Origin: Variovorax sp. HW608
GTDB lineage: Bacteria > Pseudomonadota > Gammaproteobacteria > Burkholderiales > Burkholderiaceae_C
Direction: 5' to 3'
NCBI RefSeq assembly: GCF_900090195.1
Contig: NZ_LT607803.1
Location: forward strand, 434,001-498,000
DNA: 64,000 nt
The notes beneath the pieces are model-generated. The model worked only from the letters and a program-made list of their open reading frames with translations, had not been told where the DNA came from and made no database searches. Below, piece after piece: positions 52,776-61,610 of the stretch (position 1 is the first letter of the stretch; every line of letters starts with the position of its first letter). The position numbers and the translations under genes were made by a program.

Positions 52776-53957
52776 ATGACAAGACCTCTGGATGGAACCA
52801 CCGTTGTTTCTCTGGAGCACGCAATCGCAGCTCCCTTCTGTACCCGCCAGCTCGCCGATCTGGGGGCTCGAGTCATCAAGATCGAGCGGCCTGGCGCCGG
52901 TGATTTCGCGCGGGCCTACGACCAGCGGGTCGAAGGTGAGGCGTCCCATTTTGTCTGGGTCAATCGCTCTAAAGAGAGCCTGACTCTGGATCTCAAGCAG
53001 CCCGCCGCGTTGGCGGTTTTGATGGAGCTGATCAGCGGTGCGGACGTTCTGGTGCAGAACCTCGCGCCAGGCGCCGCTGCTCGCATGGGGCTGGGCGCCG
53101 AAGTGCTGCAAGCGAAGAATCCGTCCCTTATTGTCTGCGACATCTCTGGTTATGGCGAAGATGGTCCGTACCGAGACAAAAAGGCATATGACCTCTTGAT
53201 ACAGAGCGAGGCGGGCTTTCTATCGGTTACGGGAACGCCCGATGAGCCCTGCAAGTCTGGGATCTCGATCGCCGACATCGCCGCTGGCATGTACGCCTAT
53301 ACCTCGATACTGGCAGCGCTTCTGCAGCGAAACAAAACAGGTAAGGGCTCGCACATCGACGTGTCCATGCTGGAAGCGCTGGGCGAGTGGATGAGCTTCC
53401 CGATGTACTACGCCTATCAGGGAGCCTCGCAGCCTATGCGCAGCGGGGCCTCGCATGCGACGATCTTCCCTTACGGACCTTTCCGTGTTGGTGACGGGGG
53501 AACGGTGATGCTGGGCCTGCAGAACGAACGCGAATGGCGCGCGTTCTGCGAGGGCGTGCTGGAACAGCCTGGGTTGGCCGCTGACGCTCGGTTCGACAGC
53601 AATGCGCGGCGCAACGAAAACCGGGAAGCGCTGCGTGCCATCATTGGAGAAGCCTTCAGGCCGCTGAGCACACAGCAGGTACTCGGACGGCTCGATTCGG
53701 CGCAAATTGCCAATGCCCGCATGAACGACATGGCGGGATTGTGGAGTCACGAGCAGCTTCAAGCGAGGCAGCGGTGGTGCAGTGTCGAGTCCCCGGCTGG
53801 CGCAATACCCGCGCTGCTGCCGCCCGGGCGGCACAGCGCGTTCGAATACCGGATGGATGCCATTCCGGCAGTCGGAGAGCACACAGACTCCATTCTTCGC
53901 TCACTGGGCAGAAGCACGGTGGACATCTCAGCTATGCGTATCGTTGGAGCAATCTAG
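52776..53957 (+). CDS. Class III (CaiB/BaiF) CoA-transferase, second copy
   Basis: 393-residue family III CoA-transferase with catalytic Asp167 in SIADIAAGMY. It is close to the one at 21547-22725 throughout (VIKIERPGAGDFARAYD, WVNRSKESL, VQNLAPGAA, GRMNDVDG/ARMNDMAG). The ATG at 52776 has AAAGG upstream; the earlier in-frame ATG at 52677 is unsupported. It is followed without gap by a CitE-like lyase. Being near methylaspartate ammonia-lyase, mesaconate is a plausible acceptor, giving mesaconyl-CoA. Confidence 0.92.
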   Translation: MTRPLDGTTVVSLEHAIAAPFCTRQLADLGARVIKIERPGAGDFARAYDQRVEGEASHFVWVNRSKESLTLDLKQPAALAVLMELISGADVLVQNLAPGAAARMGLGAEVLQAKNPSLIVCDISGYGEDGPYRDKKAYDLLIQSEAGFLSVTGTPDEPCKSGISIADIAAGMYAYTSILAALLQRNKTGKGSHIDVSMLEALGEWMSFPMYYAYQGASQPMRSGASHATIFPYGPFRVGDGGTVMLGLQNEREWRAFCEGVLEQPGLAADARFDSNARRNENREALRAIIGEAFRPLSTQQVLGRLDSAQIANARMNDMAGLWSHEQLQARQRWCSVESPAGAIPALLPPGRHSAFEYRMDAIPAVGEHTDSILRSLGRSTVDISAMRIVGAI

Positions 53958-54836
53958 ATGGTTACGACTGTGGGCCTGCAGAGTCCGCTTGCGTTGGCGC
54001 GAACCTTCCTCTTCGTGCCGGCCGATCGTCCCGAGCGATATGCACGTGCGCTCGCCGCAGGCCCGGGCGGAGTGATCGTCGATCTCGAGGATGCCGTGGC
54101 AGCCGAGAACAAGGTACCAGCAAGAGCTGCCTTGGCCGATGCCTTCGCCGCACTTGCCGCCGAGGACAAGAGCCGAATCTTGGTCAGGGTAAACGCCTTC
54201 GCAACCCAGTGGCATGAGGAGGATCGGGCGCTCGTGGGACAGTTGTCGTTACAGGGGCTTGGCGGCGTGGTATTTCCAAAGGCCGAGAACTCAGCTGATC
54301 TGGTCCCAATGGTCAAGGCCGTATGTCACGGCGGAGTCCTGATTCCGCTCATCGAGTCGGCAAAGGGGTTGGATGCCATCAATGCTATCGCTGGCGTGCC
54401 CAAAGTGCTCCGTCTGGCTTTCGGGCATCTCGATTTCCAGGTTGATTTGGGTCTGTCTTGCGACCCAGATGAACTGGAACTTGCCTCCGTTCGCTTGGCG
54501 CTGGTGATGGCGAGCCGCCGGGCAGATTTGGCGACGCCCATCGATGGCGTCACCGTGGACTGGAAAGACGTGGCACGCTTGGAAAAGGACGCACTTCGCG
54601 CCCGACGAGGAGGCTTCGGTGCCAAGCTCTGCATTCATCCGCAGCAGGTCCCCATCGTGCAGGATGCTTTGGGACCGACCTCGGAGGAGGTGATTTGGGC
54701 AAGGCGCGTAATCGACGCTGCAGAGGCTGCCGCTGGCGGCGTTGTCAGCTTGGATGGCCGCATGGTCGACACCCCCGTGGTGCTGCATGCACGGCGCGTG
54801 CTTGGGCTCAGCGCTCAGTTGGAACGGATACTCTGA
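53958..54836 (+). CDS. CitE-like HpcH/HpaI aldolase (acyl-CoA lyase), third copy
   Basis: 292-residue lyase starting directly after the CoA-transferase stop. Motifs: FVPADRPERYARA, VDLEDAVAAENK, RVNAFATQ, LIESAKGL, FGHLDFQVDLG and CIHPQQV. FGHLDFQ replaces the GAEDLSA or GVGDFSAS of its two relatives here, so it belongs to a different subfamily, often found beside CoA-transferases. It probably cleaves citramalyl-CoA or a similar ester. No hydratase gene adjoins it; the MaoC gene at 3606 is the only candidate nearby. Confidence 0.88.
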   Translation: MVTTVGLQSPLALARTFLFVPADRPERYARALAAGPGGVIVDLEDAVAAENKVPARAALADAFAALAAEDKSRILVRVNAFATQWHEEDRALVGQLSLQGLGGVVFPKAENSADLVPMVKAVCHGGVLIPLIESAKGLDAINAIAGVPKVLRLAFGHLDFQVDLGLSCDPDELELASVRLALVMASRRADLATPIDGVTVDWKDVARLEKDALRARRGGFGAKLCIHPQQVPIVQDALGPTSEEVIWARRVIDAAEAAAGGVVSLDGRMVDTPVVLHARRVLGLSAQLERIL

Positions 54837-55187
54837 CTCAATTCGCGGCGCATCAGGATCTGCATCATCTTGTCGCGGCTGCCTCAAATCGGCCTGAGCA
54901 GCATGGATGAGCGAGCTGCACTTCGCAGCACCAGCCGCTCGCCGACGTACCTCAATTCGCTCGTATACAGACATTCGAGGCGTATCGAGGGCGCGGGGTA
55001 ACAGGTGGGGGAGGAGCAGCGATGTCGAAAGCTCGATCTCCCAACCCGAACTACGCTGCCGAGCATCTCATTGCGAGATACATGCATCTTTTATTCATAT
55101 CGAGCGATGCGCGTAAACCCGGACATTGGTGGCGCCAGTTAGCGCAACGATTGATGCATTGATCGACGACCTACTCGAGACAATTGC
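54837..55187. other. Gap before MFS remnant
   Basis: 351 bp without recognised gene. No repeat or terminator is seen. Confidence 0.4.
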
Positions 55188-55790
55188 ATGAACACACGCA
55201 CTCTCGACACACAGCAAGCACATGCCGAGCAGCAATATCCTGAGGACGGAAGTGCCGCGGATGTGGTCTATCGCAAGGTCGGCTGGCGGCTGATCCCGCT
55301 GCTCTTCCTCTGCTATATCGTGGCCTGCCTCGACCGGGTGAACGTTGGATTCGCCAAGTTGCAGATGCAGGGCGACCTGCAGTTCATCGAAGCGGTCTAC
55401 GGCCTGTGCGCGGGCATCTTCTTCTTTGGCTACTTCCGGTTCGAGGTGGCGAGCAACGTGATTCTGCACCGCGTGGATGCGAGCCGCTGGATCGCGCGAA
55501 TCATGATCACTTGGGGCCTGCTGTCGGCGGCGAAGACGTTCGTGAATTCACCGATGGCCTTTGCTGCAAGGCATGCCGACCGAAGCATGCGGCGGCGTCG
55601 TATGGCGCTACCTCGACGACCGGGTGAAGGACGCGCAATGGCTCAGCCCAGCAGAGCGCGCGTTCATCGCGCGCGACATCGCTGGCGAAGATGCCCGCAA
55701 GGCTGAGCCCAGCCTGCTAAGCGTCTAGGCGATGGTCGCGTGTGGCTGCTGCCGCTCGTGTACTTTTCCTTCGTGTCGGGCAGGCGATAA
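55188..55790 (+). pseudogene. MFS transporter (anion:cation symporter-like) remnant
   Basis: The frame starts well with DVVYRKVGWRLIPLLFLCYI and ACLDRVNVGFAKLQMQGDL, the first helix and loop of a tartrate/phthalate-type MFS carrier, then loses homology near 55570. Shortly after, another frame carries the central loop (DAQWLSPAERAFIARDI) and the start of helix 7 (VWLLPLVYFSFV), with stops at 55727 and about 55790. Helices 4-6 and the entire second half are missing, so it is inactive. Confidence 0.8.
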
Positions 55791-56070
55791 GCATCCGATA
55801 CGTTGGCATTGTCGCTTTCTCTTCCGTCGACATGCTGGTTGCTGTATTGCGCTGGCAAATCGTCAGGCGCTGCATAGCTGCATGGCAAGGCGCTGGGCCG
55901 GCGGCTGGGAAGCGGCAGGAGTGGCGGTCTAAAAGCTTTGAGGAGGATACACAACAAGGTCTAAATCACAGCGAAATTAGACATTAATGGTCAGAAACGT
56001 CTGTCGCTCCAATTTGATTTAATTCGTACGACTTTGGTTAGATAAGCAAGAGATATGCTAAGGAGATAAC

Positions 56071-57945
56071 ATGCACAAGGCAAATAAGCGGACCGCCACC
56101 ACGATCCTGTTAATCAGTGCTATTGCTGGAGGAACACTCGTGGCCTGCGGGGGTGGAAGCGGAAACGACAACCTTCCAGTAGCATCAGCACTTTCGTCGT
56201 CGACATCATCAAGTCAGAAGGTGAAAGAAAGTTGCAGCAGTGATTTCGTTGCAGACGCGCTCAAGGACGACCCGTCTACCAGCGTATTGCTTGTAAAGCA
56301 ATACAAAAAGGGAGATCGGCTCCCGAGTCCGACGGTCGAAGCCTATTTTCTTCCTGCGAATGAAATACCGCTGACGGTCCAAGCAGACTTGTGTCAAGTG
56401 AAGCTTCTCGTCGGGCCGCCGACCCTCGGGCCTGCTGATGCGCCCTCCACGTCCGCTGGCATTGGGATCGAGCTTTGGTTTCCAACAAAGGAGAACTGGA
56501 ACGGAAGAATTCATGCGATTGGCGGTGCCGGCTGGTCGGGTGGCGATGGTCACACGAATATTGCAAAAGTTTCTTCAATTGATACTTCCCCAGACTCAGA
56601 CAGGTGGCGCTCTGCGCCACGCGTCGCCTGGGAAGATGGTTCGGTAACATCAAGCACCGATACGGGGAGTACCAGCACCAATGCGGCCAAGATGCTGAAT
56701 CCAGATGGTTCGTTCAACACGAAGGGGATCAACGATTTCTCGCTGCGATCTCTCGATGAGCAAGCCATCAAGACAAAGGTTCTCACTAAAGCCTTTTACC
56801 GCACCCCCGCTAAGTACTCGTACTTCGTCGGCGGATCGGGTGGAGGTCGTCAGGCGTTTCAGATCGCGGAGCAATTCCCGCAACATTACGACGGCATCCT
56901 TACGACCGTGCCCGGAGTCAACTTTATGAGGTTGCTAATTTCCGGACTGTATCCGCAAATTGTCATTCAACGGGATCTCGGGGGGAAATACCTGACGACA
57001 GATCAAGTCAATCTAGTATCTAACGCAGCAATCAACGCATGCGATGTTGTTGGCGGGCAGCATCTGGGATTTGTTCTGGACTACAAGTCATGTCGATACG
57101 ATCCAACCAAAGATCTGAATGTGTTGTGTGCTTCCAGTGGCGGTACGAATACGACCGGCTCGTGCGTCAGTAGCGCAGAAGCACTTGCCATGAACAAGAT
57201 ATGGTATGGCATGACAAGTGATGGAAGTGTCCCTGATCCTGCTGTTGACAACGGGTTCGATACGCGCCCTTCGGCAGGAGTGCGCAAGTGGTATGGATAT
57301 CCGCGTGGAACCGATATTCAGATTTGGGCAGGAGCTAATCCCACTACCTTGGGGATGGATATCGTCGCGATGGTGTTGCGGAATCCAAAACTCGGTTCTA
57401 CGTTATTTACCAATGCAACTGGCAATGGTGAAAACAGGTGGAAGGCGATGTCTTACGCAGATCTCGCAGCCGCCTTCGACAGGGCGATGGAACTGCAGCC
57501 AGTATTTGACTATATGGATGCCAGTACTCCAGATCTATCCAAATTCAAAGCCCGTGGTGGAAAGCTAATTCAAGTGGCGTCTGTCAACGATACAATCGTC
57601 TTTTCGCAGGGCTCAAGTGACTACTATGAGCGTGTCTCGGCAAACATGGGAGGACCTCAAGCGGTGCAATCTTTCTATCGACTTTTTGAGGCGCCGGGCC
57701 TTAGTCATATTCAGTGGCAGAATGGAACGACGAATCCGGATGCGAATCCGCCAGTTGCAGGGCCGCTTCAGCTGCACAATCTAATCGTCAACTGGGTTGA
57801 AAATGGAATTGCGCCGGACAACGTGGTGTATGCGACCGAGAGCAGCACGCCAGTCAAGAAAAGTCTCCCGATTTGCGTGTACCCTGCGAAACAGACTTAC
57901 GTAAGCGGTAGCATTTACGAAGCTACCAGCTACAGGTGTCAATGA
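56071..57945 (+). CDS. Tannase/feruloyl esterase-family lipoprotein
   Basis: 624-residue secreted esterase of the tannase family, which cleaves ester bonds of galloyl, feruloyl or related aromatic esters. The signal peptide ends in a lipobox (LVAC, Cys26), followed by a Gly/Ser-rich linker, so it should be anchored to a membrane. The nucleophile is Ser256 in FVGGSGGGRQA; Asp and His candidates lie in SVNDTIVF and GLSHIQWQ. AAGGAG is 6 bp before the ATG. The gene and its 120-bp leader are visibly lower in GC than the neighbours and lie between transporter and transposase remnants, pointing to horizontal gain. Confidence 0.88.
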   Translation: MHKANKRTATTILLISAIAGGTLVACGGGSGNDNLPVASALSSSTSSSQKVKESCSSDFVADALKDDPSTSVLLVKQYKKGDRLPSPTVEAYFLPANEIPLTVQADLCQVKLLVGPPTLGPADAPSTSAGIGIELWFPTKENWNGRIHAIGGAGWSGGDGHTNIAKVSSIDTSPDSDRWRSAPRVAWEDGSVTSSTDTGSTSTNAAKMLNPDGSFNTKGINDFSLRSLDEQAIKTKVLTKAFYRTPAKYSYFVGGSGGGRQAFQIAEQFPQHYDGILTTVPGVNFMRLLISGLYPQIVIQRDLGGKYLTTDQVNLVSNAAINACDVVGGQHLGFVLDYKSCRYDPTKDLNVLCASSGGTNTTGSCVSSAEALAMNKIWYGMTSDGSVPDPAVDNGFDTRPSAGVRKWYGYPRGTDIQIWAGANPTTLGMDIVAMVLRNPKLGSTLFTNATGNGENRWKAMSYADLAAAFDRAMELQPVFDYMDASTPDLSKFKARGGKLIQVASVNDTIVFSQGSSDYYERVSANMGGPQAVQSFYRLFEAPGLSHIQWQNGTTNPDANPPVAGPLQLHNLIVNWVENGIAPDNVVYATESSTPVKKSLPICVYPAKQTYVSGSIYEATSYRCQ

Positions 57946-58051
57946 CGCAATGATGTCGCGCTGTGATAGTGCCCTGAGTCTCATTCGCTGTTCACCACGA
58001 GGGTCTGGGGGATGGTGCCCACCTATTGATTTGGTTGGCGCCAATGAATCC

Positions 58052-58291
58052 CAATTCACAGAAGCTCGGCGCCGGCATGCTGCGGAGTTCAAGGCGGTGG
58101 TCATCGCCGAATGTCAGGAGCCCGGCGTCTCGGACGCTGCCGCGTCGCTCGCGCATGGGCTCAACTTCAACCTGGTTCGCAAGTGGCTCGTCGGCAAGGG
58201 CTTGAAGCGCGCGGGCCTTTCGGCGCCACGTACGGTCGCACCACGGCCGCATGTCGAGCCGACGATACCTGCCGCTTCCACACCGCCGTGA
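58052..58291 (+). pseudogene. IS66-family OrfA (TnpA) fragment
   Basis: The frame contains RRRHAAEFKAVVIAECQEPG and then SLAHGLNFNLVRKWLVG, the helix-turn-helix protein that opens IS66-type elements. The downstream IS66 genes and the ends are absent. It directly follows the low-GC esterase gene. Confidence 0.75.
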
Positions 58292-58356
58292 ATTCCGCGA
58301 TCCCCCGTCATTGCGGGAAGGCATGAAGTTCGATTGACGCCGGGGATTCAGTGCTC

Positions 58357-58614
58357 ATGAATCAGTTCGAGACGGCCGTTGCGCTGGTGACGGGAGGCTC
58401 GAGCGGGATCGGCGCCGCGACAGCACGCCTTCTGACGGCCGCGGTCCGACGGTCATCGCCGCTGACTCAGAGAACCCGAGCCGGAGGAGTCTTCTCCGCC
58501 AAATGGCAGTCGTGTGGAATCCGTTGCACTGGATGTCACGTTGGAGCAAAACTGGTCGAAGACAGTGGCAGGGATCATCGAGCGGTATGGGAGACTCGAT
58601 GTTCTAACCTCGAA
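58357..58614 (+). pseudogene. Short-chain dehydrogenase N-terminal fragment
   Basis: The frame opens NQFETAVALVTGGSSGIGAA, the NAD(P) binding start of an SDR. After a frameshift near 58450 another frame gives ALDVTLEQNWSKTVAGIIER and YGRLDVL. The sequence then stops, just before the NNAG motif. It is non-functional. Confidence 0.75.
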
Positions 58615-58626
58615 CGAACCAGAAGA

Positions 58627-58655
58627 AAGGGCTCCACGCCGAAGCGGGAGCCCTT
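58627..58655 (-). terminator. Intrinsic terminator-like hairpin with UUCG loop
   Basis: AAGGGCTCC pairs with GGAGCCCTT, and inside them CGC with GCG around a TTCG loop on the minus strand. T-rich sequence follows on both strands (CTTGTTTTG on plus, TCTT on minus). It lies 12 bp past the stop of the minus-strand SPFH fragment and was probably its terminator. Confidence 0.8.
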
Positions 58656-58667
58656 CTTGTTTTGTGC

Positions 58668-58940
58668 TCAGCGCGGAGCCAGCTTCACCAGCCCGTTGAG
58701 CACCTGGTCCAGACCGCCGATCACGGAGATCTTGTCGATGCGCTCGGAGATGCGTTCCAGCTCCTTGAGGCACAGGGCGACGGGGTTGTCTTCCATCACC
58801 TTGGGCGTGTTGAGCAGCGAGCGCGTGGCGGCGGTCTCCGCGCGGCGGCGAATCACGTTGGCCTCAGCCGACTTGCCGGCCTCGACCATTTGCGCCAAGT
58901 GGCCGCGGGCGCGGAAGGCGTTCGCACGGAGCGCGTCCAT
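58668..58940 (-). pseudogene. SPFH/Band 7 (slipin-like) protein C-terminal fragment
   Basis: The minus-strand frame of about 80 codons reads AEANVIRRRAETAATRSLLN, TPKVMEDNPVALCLKELERI and SVIGGLDQVLNGLV, the end of a stomatin-like membrane protein. The SPFH domain and membrane anchor are missing, and upstream sequence is unrelated. Its terminator is preserved. Confidence 0.7.
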
Positions 58941-59150
58941 CGCCGCGGGTGGCGCAGGTACTCAAGCAGAGCCTGTCCGGGGGGCGTATCCCGCACGCGT
59001 CCCCCCGCATAGCCCGTGCCCTGCGCATGCGCGGGGGAGCGGTCCGGCCAAGAGCACGCCGGGATGGCTGCTGATCTCACTGGACTGACTCACGCATCCG
59101 CCCTCGACGCGAGGCATGTCAAGGCCATGTAGGCGGTTAGACCGCCGCCG
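58941..59150. other. Gap before Bug receptor gene
   Basis: 210 bp, no gene recognised. Confidence 0.4.
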
Positions 59151-60134
59151 TCATTCAAAATTGATGTAAGACACGCTTCTGATGATGCTTTGCCACTTCG
59201 CAATCTCGGCGCGAGTGATTTCCGCCGCCTGCGAAGATGTGGTGCCTGTCGCGTCGATGCCGAGAGCGAACAGCCTGGCTTGCATTTCCGGCTGGCGAAC
59301 GAGCTTGGAGAGTTCGACAGACAACTGATTCACGATGGGCTGTGGCGTCTGGGCCGGAGCGAAGACGCCCCACCAGGGCGAAAAAGGCTCCATGCCGGAG
59401 ATACCCTGTTCCGCAAACGTAGGGACATCGGGCAGCGCGCTGGCCCGCTTCGTGCCGGTGACGGCCACGGGTCGGATCCTGCCTGCCTTGACCAGTGGGG
59501 CGGCGGTTCCAATGTCGGCGACGGCAGCCATGAGATTGCCCGCGACGAGATCCTGCAATTCAGGTGCCACGCCCTTGTATGGCACGTGAACCATGGAAAG
59601 CTGAGTTTGGCGGTTGAGCATCTCACCGAGCACATGGGCGCTGGACCCGTTTCCATAGGACCCGTAGTTCGCGGCCTGAGGTTGCGAACGGGCCGCTGTC
59701 ACCAACTGCTTGACGTCATGGATGGCGGAGGATGCGTTCACGTACAGCACCAGGGCCGTGCTGCCGAGGTGCGCGACGGGCATCAGATCCCTTTGCACGT
59801 CATAGGGGGCCTTCTTCATGGTGAACGGCACCATCACGATCGGCGTGCTGGTCGTGAACAGCAGCGTGTAGCCGTCGGGCTGCGCCTGGGCAACGGCGGC
59901 AGTGCCCAGCGTCAGGGAAGCGCCAGGCTTGTTGTCGACGATCACCGGCTGCCCGAGGGCGCGGCCAAGCGGCTCGGCGAACAGGCGGGCGATGACGTCG
60001 CCGGGGCCGCCCGCCGAGGCGGGCACGATGAAGTGCACCGGGCGGGTCGGATAGGGGCTGGCCTGGGCCCGGACCGGCGGCGCCATAGCGGCAGCGACGG
60101 TTGCCAAGGCGCATGTGAGGAAGGTGCGGCGCAT
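59151..60134 (-). CDS. Tripartite tricarboxylate transporter-type receptor (Bug family)
   Basis: 327-residue periplasmic receptor with the signal peptide MRRTFLTCALATVAAAMAPPVRAQA. The Bug family marks are PTRPVHFIVPASAGGPGDVIAR, GQPVIVDNKPGA, DGYTLLF and VPYKGVAPELQDLVAGN. Such receptors bind carboxylates and are often orphans in Burkholderiales, as here: no TctA/TctB genes are seen. It is the third gene of a minus-strand unit with DUF2889 and the enoyl-CoA hydratase (33-bp gap). Confidence 0.94.
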   Translation of the reverse strand: MRRTFLTCALATVAAAMAPPVRAQASPYPTRPVHFIVPASAGGPGDVIARLFAEPLGRALGQPVIVDNKPGASLTLGTAAVAQAQPDGYTLLFTTSTPIVMVPFTMKKAPYDVQRDLMPVAHLGSTALVLYVNASSAIHDVKQLVTAARSQPQAANYGSYGNGSSAHVLGEMLNRQTQLSMVHVPYKGVAPELQDLVAGNLMAAVADIGTAAPLVKAGRIRPVAVTGTKRASALPDVPTFAEQGISGMEPFSPWWGVFAPAQTPQPIVNQLSVELSKLVRQPEMQARLFALGIDATGTTSSQAAEITRAEIAKWQSIIRSVSYINFE

Positions 60135-60167
60135 GTTGTCTCCGTGTGGGATGTTTGGTAAATGGCA

Positions 60168-60962
60168 TCAGGTCTTCTTGCGTGCCGCCTGCCGTTGCAT
60201 GTACTGGGCCACCAACTGGCGGTGCTCGTCACCCGTGAACAGCATGCTGTTCGTGATGCGTTCGATGTTGCGAGCCTGCGCGCGGTCGAGGTCGGCGGCG
60301 AGTTCGATGGCCAGCTTGGCCATGCCCAATGCCTCGTAAGATTTGCCCGCGAGCCGCAGGCAAAACGCACGTGCCTCCGCAGCCAGCGACTCGCTAGGGT
60401 AGATCCGATGCACGAGGCCCATGGCCATGGCTTCCTGCGCACCGACGCTCTCGCCCGTCATGACCAGCAGCCGGGCCCAATGGGGCCCCACGAGACGGGT
60501 CAGGCGGCTCACCCCGCCGGAGCCCGGCAGGGCGCCGATGTTGATCTCGGGCAGGGCATAGGCTGCGTCCTCGGCGGCGAGTCGGAAGTCGCACGACAGC
60601 GACATCTCCAGGCCGCCGCCGAGGCACGGCCCCTGGTGCGCGGCCACGATGGGCTTTTCGACGGCCTCCATGGCGTCGAAAAGGCTGTGCCACTTGTTGC
60701 GATACCAGGTCCGACCGTCGAGCGTGCTGCCCGCCACGTCCGGAGAGATGTCCGGGCTGAGTTCGGCCCCTGCGCAGAAGTAGCGGCCCGTGGCGCTGAT
60801 CAGCAGCACGCGCATGGCGCGCTGCGCGGCGAACTCGGCCACCGCGCCCTTCAGTGCCTCAAGCATTTCGTCGCTGATCGCGTTGAGCTTTTCGGGCCGA
60901 TCGAGTGTGATCTCCATCAGCGGCGCGTGGCGTTCGATTCGAAGGGTTCCTGTCATGCTCAT
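60168..60962 (-). CDS. Enoyl-CoA hydratase/isomerase family protein
   Basis: 264-residue crotonase. Oxyanion-hole segments are GRYFCAGAELS and INIGALPGSGGVSRL; the substrate-binding AHQGPCLGGGLEMSLSCDF is intact. The ATG at 60962 overlaps the DUF2889 stop (ATGA), so the two are coupled. It hydrates an enoyl-CoA, perhaps together with the divergent SDR that could oxidise the hydroxyacyl-CoA. The first 83 codons are duplicated at 8037-8284. Confidence 0.93.
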   Translation of the reverse strand: MSMTGTLRIERHAPLMEITLDRPEKLNAISDEMLEALKGAVAEFAAQRAMRVLLISATGRYFCAGAELSPDISPDVAGSTLDGRTWYRNKWHSLFDAMEAVEKPIVAAHQGPCLGGGLEMSLSCDFRLAAEDAAYALPEINIGALPGSGGVSRLTRLVGPHWARLLVMTGESVGAQEAMAMGLVHRIYPSESLAAEARAFCLRLAGKSYEALGMAKLAIELAADLDRAQARNIERITNSMLFTGDEHRQLVAQYMQRQAARKKT

Positions 60963-61555
60963 TCCTCGGTGGATTCGGGCGGGGTCGAAATAGACGGCGC
61001 GGCAAACTGGGGAAGCAGCCGCCGCACCACCGGCCCGTCCTGCCGCCATGACATGCACCCACCCACGAAGTGCGGCACTACAGTGATGTCACCCCACGGC
61101 GCGCTGTCGCGTCGGCGTTGATCCCGGTACACGCTGATGCCCTGGATGGCGGCCGTGGCGAGGGCCTGAAGCAGTTCGCGCAGATGCGTGCAGCCCTGAA
61201 CTCCGCCCATGACCTCCTGCAACGCGCCGTGCCAGCCACGGCCCAATTGGCGACCCACGAGGCGCTGAACCGCGTCGCGCGTCATTTGGCATTCGTCAAA
61301 AGGGGCGGCGGCGAGGCGAGCAGCGATCGCCACGATGCGGAGGTCATCGTCCACGGTCACCCGCACGTGCATGTCGTGGACCGTGTCGCCGGGCATCAGC
61401 GGCGGCAGCGACGGGCGTTCGATGCGCACTTCCTTGACGTCGCGCAAGCTGCCTTCCACGTCCCAAAGGCCGTCGGGACGCGCGAAGCTCTGAAAGCTGA
61501 TCTGGCGTGAGTGCAGTGCAACCCGCCCGGGTACTGGTTCAGCGTCGTTCATCAT
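60959..61555 (-). CDS. DUF2889 family protein
   Basis: 198-residue protein of a family without assigned function. Family marks are FARPDGLWDVEGSLRDVKE, VHDMHVRVTVDDDLRIVAI and GGVQGCTHLRELLQALAT. Family members commonly sit beside acyl-CoA and aromatic-acid genes, as here. Start codons at 61555 and 61552 are both possible. It is divergent from the SDR gene with 55 bp between, and a palindrome in that gap probably controls both. The C-terminal part is duplicated in damaged form at 8281-8435. Confidence 0.88.
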   Translation of the reverse strand: MMNDAEPVPGRVALHSRQISFQSFARPDGLWDVEGSLRDVKEVRIERPSLPPLMPGDTVHDMHVRVTVDDDLRIVAIAARLAAAPFDECQMTRDAVQRLVGRQLGRGWHGALQEVMGGVQGCTHLRELLQALATAAIQGISVYRDQRRRDSAPWGDITVVPHFVGGCMSWRQDGPVVRRLLPQFAAPSISTPPESTEE

Positions 61556-61566
61556 GTAGCATGTGC

Positions 61567-61590
61567 ATATGGTATCCTTGCATATCATAT
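61567..61590. promoter_or_regulatory. Palindromic operator in SDR/DUF2889 divergent promoter
   Basis: ATATGGTAT-CCTTGC-ATATCATAT: arms ATATGnTAT and ATAnCATAT, 18 of 24 positions symmetrical. It is located between the two divergent starts. The size and AT-rich arms fit a MarR-family site, and a marR gene follows the SDR. Confidence 0.65.
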
Positions 61591-61610
61591 ACCTCAATGG
61601 AGATTCGAAG

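Noticed and set aside
56071..58291. Esterase gene as cargo of a complete IS66 element
   Set aside because: Only an OrfA fragment on one side is present; no inverted ends or partner genes are seen.
59190..60161. 323-codon plus-strand frame opposite the Bug receptor
   Set aside because: Antisense shadow of a clear receptor gene with a signal peptide.
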